Assembly: GCA_029932445.1 (NCBI GenBank)
Contig: JAOZQB010000031.1
Span: 1,966-18,920, forward strand
Direction of reading: 5' to 3'
DNA length: 16,955 bases
Source of the DNA: Bacteroidales bacterium
GTDB taxonomy: Bacteria > Bacteroidota > Bacteroidia > Bacteroidales > JAADGE01
Notes under the pieces: generated by a model
What the model saw: the letters and a program-made list of their open reading frames with translations, nothing else
What the model was told of the DNA's origin: nothing
Databases searched by the model: none
Shown: in pieces, positions 1 to 6,734 of the stretch
Numbering within the stretch: position 1 is the stretch's first letter
How the letters are laid out: every line of letters begins with the position of its first letter
Program-made: the position numbers and the translations under genes

Positions 1-1116
1 TAAAATTTCCGTTTCAGGAATTAAATGAAATTCGCTCATCGGATTTTGAAAACGCAAATTCGGGAAAATAATCTTATTTTGTAATGATAAAACGGAGAAA
101 ACGGCTTCCAAACTTCCGGCTGCAGCTAAAGTGTGTCCTGTATAAGCTTTTGTTGAACTGAATTTCGGAATTTTATTATCAAAAACATTCAGCATAGCTC
201 TGCCTTCCGATAAATCATTATTTGCCGTGCCCGTGCCGTGAACATTGATATAGTCAATTTCTTCAGGTTTCAGTTTAGCGGTTTCTAATGCTTGTTGCAT
301 TGCCAAACTTGCTCCGTATCCGTTCGGTGAAGATGCTGTTTGATGAAAAGCATCGTTGGCATTGGCGTATCCCGAAATCACCGCAAGCGGTTTCTTGTTT
401 TCTTTTGTTACGAGTTCTTCGCTTTCCAAAATAAGATAAGCGGCAGCTTCTCCTAAATTTAGTCCTTGTCGCCCATTGTCAAATGGTTTGCAGGGTTTTC
501 TGTCTAAAATCATTAAAGTGTTAAAGCCGTTTAAAGTGAATTTTGATAAAGCATCGGTTCCGCCGACAATGACGCGGTCAAGTATTCCGTTTTTGATTAA
601 TCGTGTACCGATTATTATTGCATTTGCCGAAGATGAACAAGCGGTGCTTATGGTTGTCATAAATTCGCTTATTCCGAAATAATCGGCAATTTTTTCGGTG
701 CTGTCGGCAGCTTCGTGGGTTTTAATAAAATCGTTATTTAAATCGGAATTGAGAAAATCAAGATAATATTTTTCGCTTGAAACCATTCCTGCAACCGTCG
801 TAGCCGAAACAATCCCTGTTTTTTCTTTGCTCGGGTCAGAAATACCTGCATTTTTAAGAGCTTCTTTAACGGCTGTGATACCTAATAAAGCCGTTCGGGT
901 ATATACTTCCTTTTCAGGAAGTCGGAGTTGTTCAATTAAATGCTTATCGGAAAGTTTTACTTCACCTGCCGGAATTTCAGCTTTAAAAATTGTATTTAAT
1001 AAAGTTATTTTCCCGATACCTGATTTCTTATTCTTTAAAGAATTAAAATTTTCCGCAACATTATTTCCGATTGCGGATATTGCTCCGATGCCGGTTATGT
1101 AAACTTTTTTGTTCAA
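1..1116 (-). CDS. Beta-ketoacyl-ACP synthase (FabF-like), C-terminus beyond window
   Basis: Condensing enzyme of the thiolase fold that extends an ACP-bound acyl chain with malonyl-ACP; cytosolic. The translation begins MNKKVYITGIGAISAIG, the usual KAS II start. The catalytic triad is visible: Cys160 in STACSSSANA, His293 in HGTGTAND-like context (HGTGTAN) and His328 in YTGHTLAAAG. The frame stays open to base 1 after 372 codons, so only roughly the last 30-40 residues of a ~400-residue enzyme are missing. The start is TTG at 1116-1114, whose bases overlap the TGA stop of the upstream ACP gene; no ATG fits the conserved N-terminus, so the non-ATG start is well supported and suggests translational coupling. 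It belongs to the minus-strand KS-ACP-KS operon. By analogy with Bacteroidota clusters of this content it may make an aryl-polyene/flexirubin-type or other specialised acyl chain rather than housekeeping fatty acids; that pathway assignment is inference. Confidence 0.9.
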   Translation of the reverse strand, partial: MNKKVYITGIGAISAIGNNVAENFNSLKNKKSGIGKITLLNTIFKAEIPAGEVKLSDKHLIEQLRLPEKEVYTRTALLGITAVKEALKNAGISDPSKEKTGIVSATTVAGMVSSEKYYLDFLNSDLNNDFIKTHEAADSTEKIADYFGISEFMTTISTACSSSANAIIIGTRLIKNGILDRVIVGGTDALSKFTLNGFNTLMILDRKPCKPFDNGRQGLNLGEAAAYLILESEELVTKENKKPLAVISGYANANDAFHQTASSPNGYGASLAMQQALETAKLKPEEIDYINVHGTGTANNDLSEGRAMLNVFDNKIPKFSSTKAYTGHTLAAAGSLEAVFSVLSLQNKIIFPNLRFQNPMSEFHLIPETEIL

Positions 1117-1370
1117 TTAATTTGGTGTTCTTTAATATATTCAGCCATTGTTTTTAAGGAGTAAAAAATTTTTTGTCCGTCTTTAGGATTTTCAATTTTA
1201 ATACCGTAATTTTTCTCTAATAATACGATAAGTTCCAGAGCATCAATAGAATCCAGCCCGAGACCTTCATTAAACAGGGGCTCGTTCGTTTCGATTTCAT
1301 CCGGTTCCATATCTTCAAGGTTAAGAGCTTCAATAATTTGTTCTTTCAGTTTTAATGTTAAATCTTCCAT
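1113..1370 (-). CDS. Acyl carrier protein
   Basis: Small acidic four-helix carrier of 85 residues that holds acyl intermediates on a phosphopantetheine arm. The attachment motif is present as GLDSIDALEL with the modified serine at residue 41, and the following helix (LIVLLEKNYGIKI) is typical of ACPs. Length matches the family. It lies 42 bases downstream of the large ketosynthase gene and its TGA stop overlaps the TTG start of the next ketosynthase, so all three are very probably one transcript. Its position between two ketosynthases suggests it is the dedicated carrier of this pathway and not the housekeeping AcpP, although that is inferred from context only. Confidence 0.93.
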   Translation of the reverse strand: MEDLTLKLKEQIIEALNLEDMEPDEIETNEPLFNEGLGLDSIDALELIVLLEKNYGIKIENPKDGQKIFYSLKTMAEYIKEHQIN

Positions 1371-1412
1371 TTGTATTTTTAAAAATTTGATTGCAATATT
1401 AGTAAATAAATC

Positions 1413-3176
1413 TTATTTTGAGCTTTCTAAAAGATAAAGTTCGGCAATATAATTTCCTTTCGGATAATTATAATCAACTCTGCCGGTAATACACAATTTT
1501 GATTTTCTCTTGTTCAATAATATGTCGGCATAATCAAAAATAAAATCTTTATCAAAATATTCGGAAATAAAAACGGTGTTTTCGCCTTTGATTTTATTTT
1601 TTATGCAAATTTCACCAATCATTATATTTGCCAGTGTGTAAACAAAAACTGACGGACCGGGAAAATAATTTTTTCGATCGTCAATTGTTTTCTGATATTT
1701 AGCATCAGTATCAAGCGAAGAACTTTCGTTTGATAAAATAACAGAAATTTCTTCACTTTTATAGTTTGATAAAATATTGGTGTTATTAAGCAAAATTTCA
1801 GCTCCCAAAAAACCGAGTTTGCTCAAATTGTCCATTTTGTAAAATTTAGGATACTTGATTTTATAATTTTTATAAACAGCTTTTGCAAAAGCGGAAAACT
1901 GATTTTTATCGGAATCTGTATATTTGTAATCTATTGTATCATTAACAGTTACTTGATTATTAGAAATCTTAACTTTTTTTATAATTTCAAAATGCTTTTT
2001 ATCGAAAGATACAGTATTTTGACTGAAATTTTCTTTTTTCAGAACCAAAACTGCATTGCATCCTCCGAAGCCCGATGCTGTTTTAAGTGCAGTATTAACG
2101 GAAATGCTTTTGTATTTTTTTTGAACATTTATTTTTCCCGAAACTCCGATTTCTTCAAATCCTGCGGTTTTATAAACCTCCGAATTTTTGATTGCTTCAG
2201 CAGCAATTACGGTTTCAATAATACCCGTTGCCCCGAAAGTATGACCGATGTATCCTTTGGTTCCGCTAAGAGGAACTGATTGTAAACCTGCAAGTTCCAA
2301 CGCTTTGCTTTCGGTTTCGTCATTATAGGGTGTCGCTGTTCCGTGTCCGGAAATAAAATCAATATCATCGGAAGACAGATTACTTTCACTCATTGCTTTT
2401 TTTATTGAAAAAGCAAGTTCCTCACCTGTTCGAGACGGTCCCGAAATATGATTGGCATCATTTGAATTTGCCCCTCCGGCAATTATAATCCCCGAATTAT
2501 CAGATAAGGATTTTTCGGAAGTTAAAATAATTGTTGCGGCACCTTCCCCGGGTGTCATTCCGGTTCGTTTAATATCAAAAGGTTTACAAGCACCTTCACT
2601 GACGGCTTTAAACGCTTGAAAACCGGATAAAGTAAATTCCGACAGAATATCGGCTCCTGCTACAACCGCATTTTTGTATTTCCCGGCTTCAATTAATCTT
2701 TGTGCCGTAATAACTGCCATTGTACCCGATATGCATGCGTTTGAAATTGTGCGAATATTATTTTTTTTACCGAAAAAATCGGCAACAATTTCGGAAGATT
2801 TCCAAAGTTTTAATCGCTCGGTATCAAATGAATTTTTGTTGTCTTTTTCTAATAAATCAATATTACCTTTTGTTGTCGAAAAAATGAAAACGGTTTCATC
2901 TGATTGAATATCAACTTTTGAATTCTTCAAAGCGTCATTAATCGAAAGAATTAAAAATTTTTCATATTTCGTATATTTTTTTGAATTTTCAGAAATTTTC
3001 GAAAACCTTTTTTCTGGTTCATCGTATGAAACGAGTGAAACAAAAACAGGTTCAGGGGATATTTTTTTGTTTTCGGACAATTGAATACCGGAAATGCCTT
3101 TTCTGATTTTTGAAAGGTTTTCTTCGGAAGAAAAACCCAAAGAAGAAATAATATTATGTGATGAAATATAAATCAT
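1413..3176 (-). CDS. Beta-ketoacyl synthase with extra C-terminal ketosynthase-like domain
   Basis: A 587-residue protein, well beyond the ~400 residues of a FabF-type enzyme. Residues 1-385 form a full ketosynthase with Cys148 (SNACISGTMA), His278 (GHGTATPYND) and His312 (GYIGHTFGATG), plus the closing GFGGCNAVLVL strand, so it should be catalytically competent. After a linker, residues ~425-587 form a second domain with SSSLDTDAKYQKTI and a stretch FPGPSVFVYTLANIMIGEI. From memory this resembles the small stand-alone 'beta-ketoacyl synthase N-terminal-like' proteins (Ketoacyl-synt_2 type) found in Bacteroidota flexirubin/aryl-polyene clusters; here it is fused. That domain has no active-site cysteine and may act in chain-length control or complex assembly, which is inference. 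It is the first gene of the minus-strand operon, starting with ATG at 3176, about 20 bases from a promoter-like element. Confidence 0.88.
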   Translation of the reverse strand: MIYISSHNIISSLGFSSEENLSKIRKGISGIQLSENKKISPEPVFVSLVSYDEPEKRFSKISENSKKYTKYEKFLILSINDALKNSKVDIQSDETVFIFSTTKGNIDLLEKDNKNSFDTERLKLWKSSEIVADFFGKKNNIRTISNACISGTMAVITAQRLIEAGKYKNAVVAGADILSEFTLSGFQAFKAVSEGACKPFDIKRTGMTPGEGAATIILTSEKSLSDNSGIIIAGGANSNDANHISGPSRTGEELAFSIKKAMSESNLSSDDIDFISGHGTATPYNDETESKALELAGLQSVPLSGTKGYIGHTFGATGIIETVIAAEAIKNSEVYKTAGFEEIGVSGKINVQKKYKSISVNTALKTASGFGGCNAVLVLKKENFSQNTVSFDKKHFEIIKKVKISNNQVTVNDTIDYKYTDSDKNQFSAFAKAVYKNYKIKYPKFYKMDNLSKLGFLGAEILLNNTNILSNYKSEEISVILSNESSSLDTDAKYQKTIDDRKNYFPGPSVFVYTLANIMIGEICIKNKIKGENTVFISEYFDKDFIFDYADILLNKRKSKLCITGRVDYNYPKGNYIAELYLLESSK

Positions 3177-3198
3177 TTACAGAATATACTAAGGACTG

Positions 3199-3229
3199 CA
3201 AAAGTAAAAACTTCCTTTATATTTGAAAT
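3199..3229 (-). promoter_or_regulatory. Candidate Bacteroidota promoter for the ketosynthase-ACP operon
   Basis: On the minus strand TACTTTTG (bases 3206 down to 3199) matches the -7 consensus TAnnTTTG of Bacteroidota sigma factors. Eighteen bases further upstream lies TTTC, one mismatch from the -33 TTTG and one base short of the usual 19-base spacing. It would start the transcript some 15-20 bases before the ATG at 3176. Prediction only. Confidence 0.45.
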
Positions 3230-3317
3230 AATATTTGCGACTTGTTTTCGTTAAGGCAAGGAATTTGTATAATAAAATAAATAATACATACAATTAAGAA
3301 TGAGAAAAGGATTAATA

Positions 3318-4127
3318 ATGAAATTATATTTAACATTAATCAGCTTAATTATAGGTGTTTCGACTTTTTCCCAGAAAAATATCAAAATGGTTCTTATTAA
3401 CGGAGGAACTTTTGAAATGGGCAGTAACAGTAAACAATTTAAAGATGAAACTCCGGTTCATAAAGTGAAAGTTGATACGTTTTATATTGCACAATATGAA
3501 ATGAATTTTAATGAATATAAAGCTTTTTGTAAAGTTGCGGGATTCAGTGACCCTTATGGCGAAACGGATTTTCCGGCTACAAATATTACTTGGGAAAGAG
3601 CCGTAATGATGTGTAATTGGTTAAGCAGAAGAGACGGTTTTGATAAAGCTTACAAAATTACTCGTGATGAAAAAGCCGGTATTTTTGAAGTTTCCTGTGA
3701 TTTTAATTCTAACGGCTATCGATTACCTACGGAAGCTGAATGGGAATATGCCGCAAGAGGCGGAGATCGTTCCAAAGGTTTTAAATTCAGCGGCAGTAAT
3801 ATGCCATATTCAGTTGCTTGGTTTAATGAGAATTATAAAGGGGAAGAACATAAATCCGGTGAATTGTTACCTAACGAAATAGGTCTTTATGATATGAGCG
3901 GAAATGTTGCAGAATGGTGCTGGGATTTATATGACGGAACGTATTATTCTCATTCAGACAATACTAACCCTAAAGGTTCGGATGTTGGTCAAAACAGAGT
4001 CTTCAGAGGCGGAACGAGACGTGATAAAATGGCTCATATTATTCTTACACGAAGATCTTATCTGAATCAAAAAAAGAAGAATTTATATTTGGGTTTCAGA
4101 GTTGTAAGAACAAAATCTTATGAATAA
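3318..4127 (+). CDS. Exported formylglycine-generating-enzyme-fold (SUMF1-like) protein
   Basis: A 269-residue protein from the ATG at 3318; an in-frame ATG at 3300 exists, but the signal peptide (MKLYLTLISLIIGVSTFSQ) begins at the second, which has AAAAGG just upstream. The family fold is clear: GGTFEMGSN near residues 29-37, TPVHKVKVDTFYIAQYEMN, the signature GYRLPTEAEWEYAARGG at 133-149, IGLYDMSGNVAEW at 188-200 and the terminal GFRVVR at 259-264. The family includes formylglycine-generating enzyme, EgtB-like oxidases and the Bacteroidota gliding/secretion lipoproteins GldJ/GldK. The C-terminal cysteine pair that FGE uses for catalysis is absent (the matching stretch reads TRRSYLNQKKK), so sulfatase activation is unlikely; a binding or structural role outside the cytoplasm is more plausible. 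There is no lipobox cysteine after the signal peptide. It is transcribed divergently from the ketosynthase operon. Confidence 0.87.
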   Translation: MKLYLTLISLIIGVSTFSQKNIKMVLINGGTFEMGSNSKQFKDETPVHKVKVDTFYIAQYEMNFNEYKAFCKVAGFSDPYGETDFPATNITWERAVMMCNWLSRRDGFDKAYKITRDEKAGIFEVSCDFNSNGYRLPTEAEWEYAARGGDRSKGFKFSGSNMPYSVAWFNENYKGEEHKSGELLPNEIGLYDMSGNVAEWCWDLYDGTYYSHSDNTNPKGSDVGQNRVFRGGTRRDKMAHIILTRRSYLNQKKKNLYLGFRVVRTKSYE

Positions 4128-4205
4128 ATTCAGAAATTTATCTGATTTTAGTTACAAAATTTATCAAGCTTCTGAAACAAATTCTTTATAAAACTAAATT
4201 TATTC

Positions 4206-4213
4206 TAATTTTG
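4206..4213 (+). promoter_or_regulatory. Candidate -7 promoter element upstream of xseA
   Basis: TAATTTTG matches the Bacteroidota -7 consensus TAnnTTTG. It lies 25 bases before the TTG start of xseA, leaving a 5' leader of about 20 bases. No good -33 TTTG is seen 19 bases upstream, so the match is partial. Confidence 0.4.
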
Positions 4214-4238
4214 TTTTGTAAATAACAATACTTCAATA

Positions 4239-5594
4239 TTGGAAGACTTTATTTCATTATCGGATTTAAATTTTAAAATTAAGGAAAAAATTAAAAATAA
4301 TTTTTCCGAAAACATTCGTATTGTTGCTGAAATAAGTGAACTAAGGGAAAGCAGAGGACATGCATATCTTGAGCTAAGCGAAAAGTCAGACGATGATTCT
4401 GTTATTGCTAAAGCAAGAGCAACAATTTGGGCACGAACGTACGGTATGTTAAAATCCTATTTTGAAAGCAGTACCGGACATCGGCTGGAATCCGGAATTA
4501 AAGTATTGATTGTTGTTCAAGTTGTTTTTCATGAGGTTTACGGGTTTAGTTTGAATATCATTGATATTGACCCAACGTATACCATTGGCGAGATTGAGCG
4601 CAAAAGATTGATGATTATTAAAAAATTGGAAGAAGAAGGTGTTACGGAAATGAATAAAGAACTCGATTTTCCGCTTGTTCCTCAACGAATTGCGGTTATA
4701 TCAGCAGAAACTGCTGCCGGCTTCGGAGATTTTAAAAATCAATTACAAAAAAGCCCTTTCCAATTTACAATTAAATTATTTAAAGCTGCAATGCAAGGTG
4801 AAGAAACGGAAAATTCAGTTGTAGATGCATTGGAACGAATCTTTGAAGAAGAAGATAATTTTGATTTGGCAGTAATTATCAGAGGCGGCGGTTCAAAATC
4901 TGATTTAGCATGGTTCGATTCTTATAAAATTGCTGTTAATATTGCACAATTTCCAATCCCGGTTCTTACCGGTATCGGGCATGAAAGAGATCAGTCAATC
5001 AGTGATTTAGTTGCACATACAGCCTTAAATACACCAACTGCAGTTGCTGAATATTTGGTTGAGAAAAATTCTGAATTTTATTCTTATTTAGATTCTTTAT
5101 CACATAATTTATACAATCGTGTTGAAGATATTATTTCTGAAAATAATTATAAATTGGCTGAAATCGGGAATAAGTTTAAATTTGTAATTACACAAATTAT
5201 TTCTTTGAAGAAAAATGAAATAAATTTGTTGCAAACGGAATACAGTTATAAAATAAAACAACAATTGAAAAAGTTTGATTATTTACTTCAAAATTATCCT
5301 GAAAAACTTTTGAATTCAATTCGTTACGGTTTAAATAATAAAATGCAAACGACAGAGTTATATTACTTAAGACTTGAAAATGCCTTGAATGCTTTTTTTG
5401 ATAACAAAAAACATTGTTTGGCAATGTTTGAACAAACTAAAAATTTATCGGATCCGTTGCATGTGCTGAAATCCGGGTTCTCATATACCTTAAAAAACGG
5501 AAAACTTTTAAAATCAGCAAAAGACACAAAAAAAGGTGATTTCATAGAAACTGTTTTATTTGACGGCAGAATTAAATCTGAAGTTAAAAAATAA
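4239..5594 (+). CDS. xseA: Exodeoxyribonuclease VII large subunit
   Basis: Catalytic subunit of exonuclease VII, which degrades single-stranded DNA from both ends into short oligonucleotides in the cytoplasm, acting in repair. The 451-residue length is typical. Residues ~5-105 are the N-terminal OB-fold that binds ssDNA (ISLSDLNFKIKEKI onward). The catalytic domain follows, with IAVISAETAAGFGDFKNQL, then VIIRGGGSKSDLAWFD and VLTGIGHERDQSISDLVAH followed by NTPTAVAE, all hallmark XseA motifs. The C-terminal half carries the long charged helices expected to bind the small subunit, ending in the family's LxxGFSYTLKNGKLL-type segment. The start is TTG at 4239; the conserved N-terminus begins there and no ATG lies nearby in frame. 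The small subunit gene xseB, often adjacent, is not downstream. The next gene follows after 27 bases. Confidence 0.96.
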   Translation: MEDFISLSDLNFKIKEKIKNNFSENIRIVAEISELRESRGHAYLELSEKSDDDSVIAKARATIWARTYGMLKSYFESSTGHRLESGIKVLIVVQVVFHEVYGFSLNIIDIDPTYTIGEIERKRLMIIKKLEEEGVTEMNKELDFPLVPQRIAVISAETAAGFGDFKNQLQKSPFQFTIKLFKAAMQGEETENSVVDALERIFEEEDNFDLAVIIRGGGSKSDLAWFDSYKIAVNIAQFPIPVLTGIGHERDQSISDLVAHTALNTPTAVAEYLVEKNSEFYSYLDSLSHNLYNRVEDIISENNYKLAEIGNKFKFVITQIISLKKNEINLLQTEYSYKIKQQLKKFDYLLQNYPEKLLNSIRYGLNNKMQTTELYYLRLENALNAFFDNKKHCLAMFEQTKNLSDPLHVLKSGFSYTLKNGKLLKSAKDTKKGDFIETVLFDGRIKSEVKK

Positions 5595-5621
5595 TTATTT
5601 AATTTTGAGATTTTTAATATT

Positions 5622-6725
5622 ATGAATAAATTAAGACAATATCCGGTAATTCTAAGATTGACGATAATTTTATTATTTATTATTTTAGTAATTTATTCTT
5701 TAATACAAGCAAAACAATTATTATATCCTTTGGCGATTTCAGTATTGCTTTCCTATTTATTATATCCCGTTGCATCTTTTTTGGAATATAAAGCAAGATT
5801 TCCTCGTGTGTTAGCAGTTTTAATATCCGTTTTATTGTTTTTGGCTGTTGCAACCGGAGCTGTCAGTATTTTAATTGAACAAATTCAAAAATTTGCGGAA
5901 GATCAAACGATTCAACAACACGCAAATGAAAATTTTGCTGCCATTCAAAGCTTTATCAGTGATCAACTTAATATTTCTTCTGAAGCACAAAATATTTGGA
6001 TTAAAGAAAAGGCTAAAGGTTTATTAAATTTTCAAGGGGAAATTAAAACTGTTTTAATAAAAATGGTCGGAGCTGTTGAAGCGCTTTTATTTATTCCTGT
6101 TTTTACGTTTTTTTTACTTTTTTTCAGAAATCGTGCAGAAAAATTTATTCATAAATTAGCTGAAAGAAGGCATGCAGAACTTGCGGAAACTTTAATAAAA
6201 CAAATTTCAAAAGTTACTATAAAATATGTAACAGGTGTAACAATTGTCGTTATTATTCTGGCGATTTCTCATTCGGTTGCATTAAGTATTATCGGGGTTA
6301 AATATGCTTTGGTTTTAGGATTAATAACGGCAAGTTTTTCATTTATCCCGTATTTCGGTACAATTGTAAGCGGTATTGTTCCTCTGACATTTACATTGGT
6401 GGCACAAGATGATCCGTACACAGCCATGGCTGTTGCGATTTATTACATTATCATTTCCTTAATTGATCATAATATTATTACACCGAGTATTGTCGGCGGA
6501 AAAGTTCATTTAAATCCCTTTGTTACGATATTAAGTATTATTATAGGAGCTACCATTTGGGGAATTCCGGGAATGATTATTGTTGTTCCGGCTATAGCTG
6601 TTTTGAAAATTATTTGCGATAATATTGATTCTTTAAAACCTTTCGGTTATATTTTGGGTGTTGAAAAGGACGGATTCACTATTAAAAAAATCAGTAATTT
6701 TTTTCTGAAAAGAAAGGAAAAATAA
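5622..6725 (+). CDS. AI-2E family transporter (PerM/TqsA/YdiK-like permease)
   Basis: An inner-membrane protein of 367 residues with about eight hydrophobic segments in the AI-2E exporter-family pattern: two or three N-terminal helices (VILRLTIILLFIILVIYSL, then ILLSYLLYPVASFLEY-like), a soluble segment near residues 85-140, then a hydrophobic C-terminal half with HNIITPSIVGGKVHLNPFV and GATIWGIPGMIIVVPAIAVL, the most conserved part of the family. Members export small molecules (autoinducer-2 in TqsA) or act in sodium/proton antiport; the substrate cannot be told from sequence. The basic tail (FFLKRKEK) is probably cytosolic. It is co-directional with xseA (27-base gap) and ends a few bases before the DUF2339 gene, so the three are likely co-transcribed. 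Confidence 0.92.
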   Translation: MNKLRQYPVILRLTIILLFIILVIYSLIQAKQLLYPLAISVLLSYLLYPVASFLEYKARFPRVLAVLISVLLFLAVATGAVSILIEQIQKFAEDQTIQQHANENFAAIQSFISDQLNISSEAQNIWIKEKAKGLLNFQGEIKTVLIKMVGAVEALLFIPVFTFFLLFFRNRAEKFIHKLAERRHAELAETLIKQISKVTIKYVTGVTIVVIILAISHSVALSIIGVKYALVLGLITASFSFIPYFGTIVSGIVPLTFTLVAQDDPYTAMAVAIYYIIISLIDHNIITPSIVGGKVHLNPFVTILSIIIGATIWGIPGMIIVVPAIAVLKIICDNIDSLKPFGYILGVEKDGFTIKKISNFFLKRKEK

Positions 6726-6734
6726 TTCTTGCCT

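Noticed and set aside
476..1102. Plus-strand open frames opposite the partial ketosynthase
   Set aside because: They are antisense shadows of a gene with clear catalytic motifs, and their translations look like no protein family.
3234..3267. Promoter for the FGE-fold gene (TTTG at 3234 and GGAATTTG at 3260)
   Set aside because: The -7 box lacks its TA and the spacing is 22 bases instead of about 19.
3300..3317. In-frame ATG at 3300 as the start of the FGE-fold gene
   Set aside because: It adds MRKGLI ahead of a complete signal peptide; the ATG at 3318 has AAAAGG at a suitable distance and gives the better signal peptide.
4124..4141. Hairpin at the stop codon of the FGE-fold gene as a terminator
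   Set aside because: The seven-pair stem is made only of A-T pairs and is not followed by a T-tract, so it would be too weak.
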